A DNA stretch of 64,000 nucleotides from JAEYKI01 sp036679405 (GTDB taxonomy: Bacteria; Bacillota; Clostridia; Christensenellales; Christensenellaceae), in the NCBI GenBank assembly GCA_036679405.1, contig JAVBVZ010000034.1, positions 211,888 to 275,887 of the forward strand, given 5' to 3'. Of this stretch, positions 52,485 to 61,695 are shown one piece after another. Under the pieces are notes generated by a model. That model saw only the letters and a program-made list of their open reading frames with translations. It made no database searches and was not told the origin of the DNA. Every line of letters begins with the position of its first letter. Position 1 is the first letter of the stretch. The translations under genes and the position numbers were made by a program.

Positions 52485-52955
52485 CTATTGATCCTTGAAA
52501 TTTTCTTTTTCTATTTCTTTTATGGCCTGCACTTTCGGCGTAGAGCTTCCGTCTGCAAATTCCAGGCCCAGCCATTCGGCTGCGATTTTTTTTGCCAGCT
52601 CCGGGCCGACTACCCGCGCGCCCATACAAAGCACGTTTCCGTCATTGCTGAGCTTGGCGCGTTCCGCCGAATAATTGTCATGGCAGACGGCTGCGCGGAT
52701 GCCGGGACATTTGTTCGCCGTCATCGCCATCCCGATCCCCGTCCCGCAAATCAACACGCCTTCCTTGCGGTAACCGCTTTCCATGATGCTGTTGCACACT
52801 TTTTGTGCTATATAGGGGTAGTATGTCTCGTCTTTTGAAGAAAAACACCCCTGATCTTCAACCGGATACCCCAGCGATTCAATATATTGTTTTATTTCAT
52901 CTTTAAGTGAAACGGCGGCGTTATCGCAGCCTATCACGATCGTTTTTTTTGCCAT
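52485..52955 (-). CDS. RpiB/LacAB-family sugar-phosphate isomerase
   Basis: The family interconverts aldose and ketose phosphates. The 156-residue protein has the catalytic Cys70 in LICGTGIGMAMTANK and the CHDNYSAERAKLSNDGNVLCMGARVVG block. Two usual RpiB positions differ: the DHAG of the N-terminus is DNAA (11-14), and the His in the HND(A/G)N block is Ser103. The substrate is therefore probably not plain ribose 5-phosphate. It is the last gene of the operon with DhaK and DhaL, which would fit a four-carbon sugar phosphate, but this is inference. Confidence 0.88.
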   Translation of the reverse strand: MAKKTIVIGCDNAAVSLKDEIKQYIESLGYPVEDQGCFSSKDETYYPYIAQKVCNSIMESGYRKEGVLICGTGIGMAMTANKCPGIRAAVCHDNYSAERAKLSNDGNVLCMGARVVGPELAKKIAAEWLGLEFADGSSTPKVQAIKEIEKENFKDQ

Positions 52956-52980
52956 ATCATTTTCTCCTGCATTTCAACGT

Positions 52981-53742
52981 TTAACAAACCATTATCCGTA
53001 TCCCGGCATCCATATATTTTTGGATCACGGCGGGATCCGCTTTCTCATCCGTAATAATAAGGTCAATGTCCTTCGCTCCCGCAAAACTGGAAACGGAAGT
53101 CGTCTCCAATTTTGAATGGTCCAAAAGGGCAATCTTCTTTTTGGCGCACCGCATCATTTCTTTTTTCAGCTCACAGCCTAGAATATTGAAATCTGTAAGG
53201 CCTTCTTCCAAAGAAAATCCCCGGGCGGAAACAAAGGCGATATCCGCATTAATATCCTCCAGCATTCCTTTTCCGAGCAATCCTTCCAGCGACGCAGTCC
53301 CTTTGGCTACCATGCCCCCAACAAGTATCTGCTTAACGTTCGGCTTGTTGTCAAGGGCCATAGCGGTATTGATGCCGTTGGTCACAACAATCAGTTTTCT
53401 GCTTTCTTCAATTTCTTTTGCAAGCGTCAAAACGGTTGTGCTTGCATCAAAAATAAGACATTGGTTGTTTTCAATAAAATCCAAAGCCTTTTGGGCAATC
53501 CGCTCTTTTTCTTCCCCGTGGGCAAAAAACCTGGATTGAAACGAAAAGGCCTGGTTTAAATTGTTGATGGTTCTTGCGCCTCCATGGGTACGTTCCAGCA
53601 GCCCCTCTTTTTCCATTTTAATAATGTCATTGCGCAGCGTTCCCACCGAAACATTAAACCGGCGGGACAAATCTTCCGTCCGGACTTCTGTTTGCTGGTT
53701 CACATATTCCAATATTTCTTTGCGTCGTTCTAAAGATGACAT
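52981..53742 (-). CDS. DeoR-family transcriptional regulator
   Basis: DeoR-type repressors bind a sugar phosphate through the C-terminal domain. The 253-residue protein has the N-terminal winged helix (ERRKEILEYVNQQTEVRTEDLSRRFNVSVGTLRNDIIKMEKEGLLERTHGGA) and the sensor domain with FDASTTVLTLAKEI, VVTNGINTAMAL and ILVGGMV. It lies inside the operon it may control. The likely operator sites are upstream of the first gene at 61573. Confidence 0.95.
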   Translation of the reverse strand: MSSLERRKEILEYVNQQTEVRTEDLSRRFNVSVGTLRNDIIKMEKEGLLERTHGGARTINNLNQAFSFQSRFFAHGEEKERIAQKALDFIENNQCLIFDASTTVLTLAKEIEESRKLIVVTNGINTAMALDNKPNVKQILVGGMVAKGTASLEGLLGKGMLEDINADIAFVSARGFSLEEGLTDFNILGCELKKEMMRCAKKKIALLDHSKLETTSVSSFAGAKDIDLIITDEKADPAVIQKYMDAGIRIMVC

Positions 53743-53829
53743 ACAATCCCCCCTTTTTGCCGGACAGGCTTTTTTGGGAAAGCCGCTTTCAGCAAATGCG
53801 GATATCCGGTATCTATCCGCAAACCATGA

Positions 53830-54477
53830 TTATTTCTCATTCAATAACGATATAAACGTATCTCCCATAGATTGCAAAATCAAATTGCAGGAGGTTGCGC
53901 CCGCATCCAGAATTCCCCTTGAGCGCTCCCCCAATCGACTTGCCCTGCCTACTTTGGCAACAAGGTCACGCGTGGATTCTTTCCCCGTCTCGGCAGCTTC
54001 ACACATTTTCTCCAGGCATTCTGTAAAGCTTGCTCCTTTTAAGAGCGTTTCCTGGTAAGCATTGTTTGCCGGAATCAGAACATCCATAAGCGTTTTGTCC
54101 CCGACGTCCGCCCCGCTGATTTCTTTTAAACTTTCATAAGCCGATTGCAGCATGCTGCCGAAAACTTTCTTGTCAATCTTTGCCTCGTTTGAAGACGCTT
54201 CATAAAAGCCTTCAAACAGCATTCCATAAAGCGGCCCCATGGAACCTCCAATTTCCATCATAAGCACTTGGCTCAAAACTTCCAGCGCTTTGCTCATAGA
54301 AAGTTCTTTTCCATCAATGCGCTGCCCGCAAATTGTGAATCCCTTATTCATATTGATCCCGTGGTCGCCGTCGCCGATCGCGCCGTCCACTTCGCTTAAA
54401 TAATCTTTATTTTCCTGTATGCATTTCACCAAGTTATATACAACAACCGTAGCATCTTTATTCAGAACATACTCCAT
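53830..54477 (-). CDS. DhaL-type kinase subunit
   Basis: DhaL is the nucleotide-binding half of dihydroxyacetone-type kinases. The 215-residue protein has the Asp-rich metal site DGAIGDGDHGINMNKGF near residues 31-47 and the helical barrel segments IGGSMGPLYGMLFEGFYEAS, DVGDKTLMDVLIPA and GRASRLGERSRGILDAGATSC. Its partner DhaK is encoded in the same operon but five genes upstream. No DhaM phosphotransfer protein is in the window, so the phosphate donor is unclear. Confidence 0.93.
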   Translation of the reverse strand: MEYVLNKDATVVVYNLVKCIQENKDYLSEVDGAIGDGDHGINMNKGFTICGQRIDGKELSMSKALEVLSQVLMMEIGGSMGPLYGMLFEGFYEASSNEAKIDKKVFGSMLQSAYESLKEISGADVGDKTLMDVLIPANNAYQETLLKGASFTECLEKMCEAAETGKESTRDLVAKVGRASRLGERSRGILDAGATSCNLILQSMGDTFISLLNEK

Positions 54478-54535
54478 AGTGTTATTCTCCTGTTTTTATT
54501 GACGGATTAATTAACTTATTATACCATAAAAAATT

Positions 54536-55489
54536 CTATTTGGTCTTTTTGTTTCTGGCGTAAGCAATCAAAAGCGCCACCAATATTGAGCCGTAAACAA
54601 TCTGTCTTCCCGCTTCTCCCATTTTCAGGGTAGCCAACATGCTGTTGAGCGCTATCAGGACAATAACGCCCGTTACGGTCCCCAAATAATTGCCCGACCC
54701 GCCTGCGAGAGAAACGCCCCCGATGACCACTGCGGCAATAGCCGGCATTAGATAAGTAGAACCGATATCCAAATAAGAGGTCCCCGTATATCCAAGAATC
54801 AGAATACCTGCAAAGCCGCAAATCATTGCGCTTGCCACATATGCGGAAGTCCGGATACGTTTGGTCCTTACCCCTGAAAGTTCGGCTGCCAAACTATTGG
54901 CGCCTACGCCGTACAGCAGCCTCCCCCATCTGGTTTTTCGCAATACCAGTTCGGCTATAACGATCACTATAATCCAAACAATGACAATGTACGGAATGGT
55001 ATCTCCAAGCCGGGCGTTGCCAAGGTCGCTTAAAAGCGGTGCGGCGCTTCCCTTTGGCTGGCCCTGCGTATAAATCATCACCATTCCCTGGACAACCGTA
55101 GACATGGCCAGCGTCATGATCAGCGGCGGAATCCTCAAATGGGAAATAGCCAGACCGTTTGCAAGGCCAATGATAAAGGTAATGCCCAGGACCGCCAGGA
55201 CCGCCAGCGGAATATTGGCATTCTCTCCGCCCATAATTTGTGAAGCCATAACCGCACTCAGTGAAATTACAGACGCCGCCGTCAGATCCAGCCCGTCTCC
55301 ACCCGAAATGATGACAATGGTTTCTCCAAGCGCAACCACGCCCAAGAACGAAGAGAGGCTCAATATGTTCATGATATTTGAAAAAGAGGCAAATCCAGGC
55401 GCCAGTATCCCCCCGGCGGCAATCAGTCCTGTTGCGATATACAACGCAATAATAGACTTGTTTTTATATAATACCTTAATCGAATTCAT
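54536..55489 (-). CDS. RbsC-type sugar ABC permease (second)
   Basis: A 317-residue membrane protein with eight to ten hydrophobic segments. The motif ANGLAISHLRIPPLIMTLAMSTVVQG and the later SLAGGSGNYLGTVTGVIVL are typical of the ribose-type permease family. The ATG at 55489 has AGGAAG upstream. It pairs with the permease at 55540-56508, probably as a heterodimer. Confidence 0.93.
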   Translation of the reverse strand: MNSIKVLYKNKSIIALYIATGLIAAGGILAPGFASFSNIMNILSLSSFLGVVALGETIVIISGGDGLDLTAASVISLSAVMASQIMGGENANIPLAVLAVLGITFIIGLANGLAISHLRIPPLIMTLAMSTVVQGMVMIYTQGQPKGSAAPLLSDLGNARLGDTIPYIVIVWIIVIVIAELVLRKTRWGRLLYGVGANSLAAELSGVRTKRIRTSAYVASAMICGFAGILILGYTGTSYLDIGSTYLMPAIAAVVIGGVSLAGGSGNYLGTVTGVIVLIALNSMLATLKMGEAGRQIVYGSILVALLIAYARNKKTK

Positions 55490-55539
55490 CTTGCGATTCT
55501 TCCTTTCGTATCCGCTTATCACCAACACGGTTTAAAATC

Positions 55540-56508
55540 TCATCCTGCAAACTTCCGCATCTCTCTCATTCTCGGAATCGTTGCCAGTATCAGCGCGCCT
55601 ACAATAACCAGCCCTTTTATAAAATCCTGATAAATTGAAGGAACATTTGCAAAAAATATGATATTTGTGATCAATGCCAAGACAACCGCGCCCATAGCGG
55701 CTCCGGCAAAAGTTCCCTTGCCTCCCTGCATTGCTACGCCGCCAACAACAGCGGCAGCAATAGAGTTAAGCGGAAATCCGGTTCCCAAACTTGGGTCTCC
55801 CGACGCAGTTGAAGCTGTCAGAACGATCCCGGCCAGCACTGTGAATATCCCACTCACCAGATATGCTTCAAAGCGCACCTTGGAAACACTGATGCCACTG
55901 GCAGCCGCCGAATCTTCGCTTCCGCCCACGGCAAGGATATGCGTATACATGCGCCTTCTTTTGAAAAAATACCAAAACCCGTAAGCTGCAATCACAAATA
56001 ACAGCGCAACCGGTATAAAGCCCCCCAGGCTGTCTTTGTACATCCTGTAAAACATAGCGGGAACATAACCGCCCGGTTGCGGCATAATCATTAAAGACAC
56101 GCCAAACCACACGGCAGAAGTTCCAAAGGTGGCTACCATTGCCGGCAACCGGAGCACGCCTACCAGCAAGCCGTTAAGCGCACTGGCTCCCAGGCCAACT
56201 GCCGTCGCCACCAGCAATGCCAGCACAACGCTTTGCGCAGAATCATTCATTAAACTTGCCAAAATAACATTGACCAGCGTAACGATGCCGCCTATCGAAA
56301 GATCAATCCCGCCCGACATAATAACAACTGCCTGTGCCACCGCCATTAAGATCAGCGGCGCCATAGTCATCAGGTTTGATTTGATTACGGAATACTCAAA
56401 AAACCCCTGCTGCATAATTGCATTTAAAACGATCAGTCCGGCTAAAACGTAAAAAGTCATAGACAAATCGTTTTTTAATATATTCGTTTTTATTTTGATC
56501 CTATTCAT
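55540..56508 (-). CDS. RbsC-type sugar ABC permease (first)
   Basis: A 322-residue permease of the ribose type, with ALNGLLVGVLRLPAMVATFGTSAVWFG, GVAMQGGKGTFAGAAMGAVVLALI and several hydrophobic helices. The ATG at 56508 has GGTGAG ahead; a longer frame is open but would add a polar tail. It is 22 bases behind the ATPase gene. Confidence 0.93.
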   Translation of the reverse strand: MNRIKIKTNILKNDLSMTFYVLAGLIVLNAIMQQGFFEYSVIKSNLMTMAPLILMAVAQAVVIMSGGIDLSIGGIVTLVNVILASLMNDSAQSVVLALLVATAVGLGASALNGLLVGVLRLPAMVATFGTSAVWFGVSLMIMPQPGGYVPAMFYRMYKDSLGGFIPVALLFVIAAYGFWYFFKRRRMYTHILAVGGSEDSAAASGISVSKVRFEAYLVSGIFTVLAGIVLTASTASGDPSLGTGFPLNSIAAAVVGGVAMQGGKGTFAGAAMGAVVLALITNIIFFANVPSIYQDFIKGLVIVGALILATIPRMREMRKFAG

Positions 56509-56530
56509 ACCACTCACCCAATCAGCCTTC

Positions 56531-58030
56531 TTACTCGGCGTCTCCAAAAGATGCGGCAACCAGACACTCCTCCGTCAATTGCTCTTCATCCAGCTCATTT
56601 ATGATTCTGCCTTCAAACATGATGTATACCCTGTCGCAGATTTTTGTGAATTCGTCGTTATCTGTCGCAAAAAGAATTACCGACGTTCCTTTTTCTGCCA
56701 AGCGGGCAACAACCTGATACATCTCGCGTTTTGCTTCAATATCAACGCCTTTCGCCGGATCGCTTAAAAGCAGAACTTTCGGTGCCAGCTCCAGCCATTT
56801 TCCCACAACAACCTTCTGCTGATTTCCCCCGCTCATTTGGCTGACAATCATATCCGGATCAGGCGGATATATCTTCATCTTTTCAATGGCTTCTTTGCAT
56901 TGGCGCAGCATCTCTTTTTTGCCCAATCTGGAATTTGGGCCGCCCAAAGCAATTCTCGGGTAAACAATGTTGTCCACAACTTTCCGGCCTAAAAACAGTC
57001 CTTCTTTATGCCGGTCTCCCGGGACCAGAACAATTCCCTTTTTTATAGCGTCGCTGGGATGCTTGAGCTTCATGCGTTTTCCGTCGGCCATGATCGTGCC
57101 TTCATAATGCTTTATAAAACCCGCCAGCAAAAGCAGCAATTCTTCCTGCCCCTGCTCATTTAGGCCGCCAATGCCTATGATCTCTCCCTTTTTTACCGAA
57201 AAAGAAATATTATGCAAAACATTTTTTAAATTTATATTTTGAAGTTCAAGGACACAGGAACTCTCTTCACACTCTTTTCGCGTGATTTTTTCCTGATAAA
57301 GCTCACATTTTCCGGTGATCAATTCCACAATTTTTTCTTCTTTTCTGCCGTCCACATCAAAATTGAGTTCGCCAACCGTTTGCCCATTCCTAAAAACCAC
57401 CACCGCATCGCAGATGCGCATCACTTCCCACATCCTGTGTGAAATAAAAATGATGCCCACGCCTTTTTTCTTTAAATCATCAATCACCTGTATTAATCTT
57501 TCCACCTGCGAATGTTCAAGCGAAGCGGTCGGTTCGTCTAAAATCAATATTTTGGGGTTTTGGGAAAGCGCTTTCGCGATCTCCGCCATTTGCTTCTGCG
57601 CCGGTGCCAGGCTGGCCACCCGGGCGTTTATGTCAAATCCGGGCCATAAATATTCCAATATTTCATGAGCCTTTTTGTATTCCGCTTCTCTATCTAAAAA
57701 TCCGCCTGAAACAAGAGATTCATGCCCGAGGTTAATATTTTCCCAAACCGTTAGTTCGGGTACCAGGCTCAAATTCTGATGAACCATGATAATCCCGTGT
57801 TTCTTTGCATCAGACGGCGAATTAATATCCGTTTTTTGGCCGTTTATATACAGTTCGCCGCCATTTTTTCTGAAAATACCAGAAATGATTTTGGAAAAAG
57901 TGCTTTTCCCGGACCCGTTTGCTCCAAGCAGTCCAACCACTTTTCCCTCTTTGCATGTCAGGCATCCGTTCGTCAGGGCTTTTATTCCCCCAAACGATTT
58001 TTGCATGCCTTTTGCTTCCAATAGCTCCAC
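56531..58030 (-). CDS. RbsA-type sugar ABC ATPase
   Basis: A 499-residue double ATPase that powers the transporter. The first half has GLLGANGSGKSTFSKI and LAPAQKQMAEIAKALSQNPKILILDEPTASL; the second has the usual degenerate Walker A as GIGGLNEQGQEELL and MSGGNQQKVVVGKWLELAPKVLLLSDPAKGVDI. This half-site pattern is normal for the family. Confidence 0.96.
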   Translation of the reverse strand: MELLEAKGMQKSFGGIKALTNGCLTCKEGKVVGLLGANGSGKSTFSKIISGIFRKNGGELYINGQKTDINSPSDAKKHGIIMVHQNLSLVPELTVWENINLGHESLVSGGFLDREAEYKKAHEILEYLWPGFDINARVASLAPAQKQMAEIAKALSQNPKILILDEPTASLEHSQVERLIQVIDDLKKKGVGIIFISHRMWEVMRICDAVVVFRNGQTVGELNFDVDGRKEEKIVELITGKCELYQEKITRKECEESSCVLELQNINLKNVLHNISFSVKKGEIIGIGGLNEQGQEELLLLLAGFIKHYEGTIMADGKRMKLKHPSDAIKKGIVLVPGDRHKEGLFLGRKVVDNIVYPRIALGGPNSRLGKKEMLRQCKEAIEKMKIYPPDPDMIVSQMSGGNQQKVVVGKWLELAPKVLLLSDPAKGVDIEAKREMYQVVARLAEKGTSVILFATDNDEFTKICDRVYIMFEGRIINELDEEQLTEECLVAASFGDAE

Positions 58031-58074
58031 AGCCGCGTCCTCCTATGGCATCCGACATATGCCTTTCTTTTTTC

Positions 58075-58103
58075 CAGGGGGATACCCGGCGGGCATCCCC
58101 CTG
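58075..58103. other. Stable stem-loop between binding-protein and ATPase genes
   Basis: CAGGGGGAT (58075-58083) and ATCCCCCTG (58095-58103) form a GC-rich 9-bp stem. On the minus strand there is no T-run after it. Such hairpins behind a binding-protein gene often protect its message, so that more binding protein than ATPase is made. Confidence 0.65.
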
Positions 58104-58121
58104 TTTTACCTGTTTTATTGA

Positions 58122-59240
58122 TTATTCAAAATAAGAATCAATCTCTTCCTCAGACAATCTTTCATCCGGGAAATATGTATCTTCAGCATCCTTATATTCT
58201 TCTAAGTATTCATCCAGATTGTCATTATCAATGATAACCTGCACCGGATAGTAAAAATAATTTCCATCCAGAGTCCCTTCTTTAGGCGTCTTCCCCTGGA
58301 GCAGCCGGATCCCTATGCTGAGCGCAGCCGTGCTGACCGACGGCGGATCATTGATTCCCCAGGTGTTGAATCCTTCCGATTCCTCAAGTTCTTTCCAAAG
58401 GCGAAGGAATCCTACCATTGTTTCACCAGACACAACCGGAATGTCTCTTCCCGCCGCCTGGAAAGCTTTGATCGTTCCAAGCGACATACCGTCCTGCGTC
58501 AAAACGCCGTCTATATTCGGATAAGAAGCGATCACGTTTGACATAACTGTCTGCGCAGTCCCCTGGTCCCAGTCTCCGTTTACTTCAGTCAACACATTGA
58601 TGTCGGGATACTGCTCTAAAACATCATACTGTCCTTCTAATCTCGAAACATTGGAAGGTCCGCCTGCAACGCCGGCTAAAACCACGATATCGCCTTTTCC
58701 GCCTATTTCCTGTACAAACCATTCCGCAATCTGTTTTCCCCAATCATACTGATCCATAGCTACATTGATCGCATACTCGGAAGTTACGGGCTGGTCAATG
58801 CAGACAACCAGAATCCCCGCGTCATAAGCTTCTTCAATGACCGGATTCAGCGCAGTCTGTGAGTTTGGAACAATCATGATCATGTCCGGTTTGGTCGCAA
58901 TCATATTACGGAAAATCTGGATCTGCTCATTTACGTCGTCGCCAGCATTTTGTACATTCAACTCTTTCATAATGCCGGCATCAATATATTCCTGCGCCAA
59001 ATCTTCTACTGCGTCTGAAAGCTGTGTTCTCCACCCGTTGCCCATGTATCCATTGATCATTCCAACGGTGAACCCTTCACCTGCAGACTCTTGTACGGCT
59101 TCCGACTCCTGTTCTGATGCGGGCGCGCTTTCCGACTGTTCGGATGCCTGTGTTTCCGCAGCCGGGGTTGTAGAACATGCCGAAAAAGCAAAAACAACAA
59201 CCAACGCGAGCATCAAAACGATACTCAATTTTCTTTTCAT
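58122..59240 (-). CDS. Sugar-binding lipoprotein of the ABC transporter
   Basis: A 372-residue periplasmic-binding-protein-like lipoprotein. The signal peptide ends in the lipobox FSAC with Cys22, followed by a Glu/Ser/Ala-rich linker. The mature domain has TVGMINGYMGNGWRTQL, NMIATKPDMIMIVPNSQTALNPV and ILVVCIDQPVTSEYAINV, as in ribose/xylose-type binding proteins. The ligand is unknown. Confidence 0.95.
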   Translation of the reverse strand: MKRKLSIVLMLALVVVFAFSACSTTPAAETQASEQSESAPASEQESEAVQESAGEGFTVGMINGYMGNGWRTQLSDAVEDLAQEYIDAGIMKELNVQNAGDDVNEQIQIFRNMIATKPDMIMIVPNSQTALNPVIEEAYDAGILVVCIDQPVTSEYAINVAMDQYDWGKQIAEWFVQEIGGKGDIVVLAGVAGGPSNVSRLEGQYDVLEQYPDINVLTEVNGDWDQGTAQTVMSNVIASYPNIDGVLTQDGMSLGTIKAFQAAGRDIPVVSGETMVGFLRLWKELEESEGFNTWGINDPPSVSTAALSIGIRLLQGKTPKEGTLDGNYFYYPVQVIIDNDNLDEYLEEYKDAEDTYFPDERLSEEEIDSYFE

Positions 59241-59276
59241 TCATTTTTCCTCCATCTTGTATTTTTAAATTGCCGC

Positions 59277-60281
59277 TTAACGGGCAAATTGTTTTAATCC
59301 CATTGAATTGACTTCCATATCCAGTAATTCTTTCAGCTCATCATCCAGCTTCATCAGGCACAACTGCACACCCATCATATCCAATGAAGAAAAATAGGTC
59401 CCAACGTAAGAACGGTAAAGTTGAATGCCTTTTTGTGATAAAACTTCTTCTACGCGGTTAAAAAATATATATTGCTCCATCAGGGGCGTTGCGCCCAGCC
59501 CGGATACCATAACCGCTACTTCATCCCCTGACTGAATAGGCTGGTCAGGCAAAATAATCTCCAAAAGGAGCTGTGCCATTTCATTTGCGCTTTTCAGCTC
59601 GCAAACCTCTATGCCCGGCTCTCCATGCAAGCCTATCCCTACTTCCATAGTTCCTTCCTTCACTTCAAAATTCGGATGCCCGACAGCGGGGATCGTACAG
59701 GCCGTTATCCCGATACCGGCAGTGCTGGTATGATCCACCGCTTTCTGTGCCGCCCGGATCACCTCGTCAAGATCTGCGCCTTGCGCCGCCTTTGCCGCGC
59801 CGATTTTCCACATAAAGATCTCTCCAATAACGCCCCGCCTTTTTTCCTTCTCACTTTTAGGTGCAGAAGCAACATCATCATTGGCTGCCACCGCTTTGAC
59901 GGTTATTCCCTCCGCCTTCGCCATTTTAATGGCCATCTTTACATTCATATTATCGCCCGCATAATTTCCATACAGGCAGGCAACGCCCCGTCCGGCATCC
60001 GCTTCCTTAAACGCATTGCAGAAATCTTTTAACGTAGGGGAAGAAAAAACCTCGCCCACTGCAACCGCATCAATCATATTTCGGCCAATATAGCCTATAA
60101 ACGCGGGCTTATGCCCGGACCCGCCCCCTGTTACAATGCCTACTTTGTTTTTGACCGGGGCGTCCTTATATTTGATTACCCGGGGACTTGACGTGGGCGC
60201 CACGATATCTTTATGGTTTTTTATAAAACCCTGGAGCATATCTTCTACCACCCGGTCCGGATCATTAATAATTCTCTGCAT
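59277..60281 (-). CDS. DhaK-type kinase subunit
   Basis: DhaK holds the ketose substrate through a hemiaminal bond to a His. The 334-residue protein has GGGSGHKPAFIGYIG (52-66), the YGNYAGDNMNVKMA segment, and the likely substrate His219 in VGIGLHGEPGIE. In the family it phosphorylates dihydroxyacetone or, in some relatives, tetruloses such as erythrulose. With an isomerase in the operon a four-carbon ketose is plausible, because dihydroxyacetone phosphate would not need an RpiB-type step from a dedicated gene. Confidence 0.93.
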   Translation of the reverse strand: MQRIINDPDRVVEDMLQGFIKNHKDIVAPTSSPRVIKYKDAPVKNKVGIVTGGGSGHKPAFIGYIGRNMIDAVAVGEVFSSPTLKDFCNAFKEADAGRGVACLYGNYAGDNMNVKMAIKMAKAEGITVKAVAANDDVASAPKSEKEKRRGVIGEIFMWKIGAAKAAQGADLDEVIRAAQKAVDHTSTAGIGITACTIPAVGHPNFEVKEGTMEVGIGLHGEPGIEVCELKSANEMAQLLLEIILPDQPIQSGDEVAVMVSGLGATPLMEQYIFFNRVEEVLSQKGIQLYRSYVGTYFSSLDMMGVQLCLMKLDDELKELLDMEVNSMGLKQFAR

Positions 60282-60343
60282 TTTTCAAACCTCCAAAAAG
60301 ACAAATTGCGTGTATCAGCTTTCCTCTTTTAAGCCAGACAAAT

Positions 60344-61573
60344 TCAATTATAATCTCTATGCTTTAAAAGTACATCCAGCATCCTGCGCAAATTTTCAAC
60401 CGGAACACCATGCTGAATGTTATGGACCACCGCAAAAACAAATCCGCCGCCCGGTCCGAAAACCTTAAGCCTTTCCCGTACCTGCTGTTCCACATCATCG
60501 GGTGTCCCGTAAGGAAGGACCGTCTGGCTTTCCACGCCGCCGCCCCAAAACACAATTTTACCGCCGAACTCTTTTTTTAACTCAACGGGATCCATTCCTC
60601 CCGCGTTTGTCTGCACGGGATTCAGAATGTCTATCCCCGCCTCAATAAAATGCGGAATCAGATTCCGCACCGATCCGCAGGAATGCAGAAATGTTTTCGC
60701 GCCGCTGTGTTTATGCACGTATTCCGTCATTTTTTCGTAGCGCGGTACATACAGTTCCTCAAACACATCCGGACTGAAAATCTCGCTTTTTTGAGACCCG
60801 TAATCGGTAGAAGCAATCAATATTGTATCTAAATATTTGCCCACCGCTTGGAGATAAAGTTCAAGATTTTCGAGCGTCCGCTCAGTGCTGGCGTCTAAAA
60901 TATCTCCCGCATATTCGGGTTCCATCATCAGAATACAAAGCCAGTCCGTCATGGTGTGCCCTGCCATCAATCCGGTTGTAAAAAGTTTTCCTCTTCCAAA
61001 TCCTCCGTGAACCGAATAGGTCGTTTCTTCATGTAAAAATTTTGCGTTTTCTTCCATCTCCCGCAGTTCTTCCTGCGTATACAACGCAATCGACTTCTTC
61101 CATTCAGCAGGATCCATATGCTCGATTTCGGCCGACATCTGGGTCGAACAACACCGGTCAAAATATTTTCCGCCGCGGGGCATGGAAGCCTGGGCGCCGC
61201 CTTTTTCATCCAAAATAATCAATTCTCCATTGTCGCCTTCCACAGGATCAAAATCTCCCGGCATCAATACCGTATTGCCGGCAAATGTTGTCCACTGCTT
61301 CCAGTTCCGGTTGTAAAACCCCCATCTGAAAACAGGGTTCTCCACCTGTACCACATCTGTATGGAGATATTCACGCATTTTACCTTCCACCCGCGCCAAC
61401 ATCTGAAACTGGTCGTACACCTTTGGAACAGGATCTACAATGCCCGCATAGCGCATCAAATCACAATATTCATCTATATGAATGCCCGTGTCTTCAGTAC
61501 CGCCTATATCAATGGGGACTTTGTCTCCCTCCTCAAAGCTGATTGCCTTCATCACTCGTTCTCTTGATGTCAT
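60344..61573 (-). CDS. URO-D superfamily protein, putative corrinoid-type methyltransferase
   Basis: A 409-residue protein of the uroporphyrinogen decarboxylase-like group that also holds methylcobamide:CoM-type methyltransferases. The N-terminus TSRERVMKAISFEEGDKVPID and the end VHNIQHGVPVENLRRMLDVL are typical. An HSC motif (FLHSCGSVRNLIPHFIEAGIDILNPVQ) fits the first two zinc ligands of MtaA/MtbA-like proteins, but no later Cys follows. It is the first gene of the sugar operon. No corrinoid protein is encoded nearby, so methyl transfer is only a suggestion; lyase or other activity is possible. Confidence 0.8.
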   Translation of the reverse strand: MTSRERVMKAISFEEGDKVPIDIGGTEDTGIHIDEYCDLMRYAGIVDPVPKVYDQFQMLARVEGKMREYLHTDVVQVENPVFRWGFYNRNWKQWTTFAGNTVLMPGDFDPVEGDNGELIILDEKGGAQASMPRGGKYFDRCCSTQMSAEIEHMDPAEWKKSIALYTQEELREMEENAKFLHEETTYSVHGGFGRGKLFTTGLMAGHTMTDWLCILMMEPEYAGDILDASTERTLENLELYLQAVGKYLDTILIASTDYGSQKSEIFSPDVFEELYVPRYEKMTEYVHKHSGAKTFLHSCGSVRNLIPHFIEAGIDILNPVQTNAGGMDPVELKKEFGGKIVFWGGGVESQTVLPYGTPDDVEQQVRERLKVFGPGGGFVFAVVHNIQHGVPVENLRRMLDVLLKHRDYN

Positions 61574-61611
61574 AATATCCGTCCTTTTCGAATTTTAAAT
61601 TATTGTTATGT

Positions 61612-61627
61612 AATATTGTTCAATATT
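61612..61627. promoter_or_regulatory. Perfect palindrome upstream of the sugar operon
   Basis: AATATTG, TT, CAATATT: a perfect 7-2-7 inverted repeat 39 bases upstream of the first gene and downstream of the likely promoter. The position suits a repressor operator. Which protein binds is unknown. Confidence 0.5.
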
Positions 61628-61695
61628 GGTTGTTCCGGCACGGTTATTTGGGTATTTTGAATAAATTTTTGAAATATTTTGTTATTTCAATTTAT

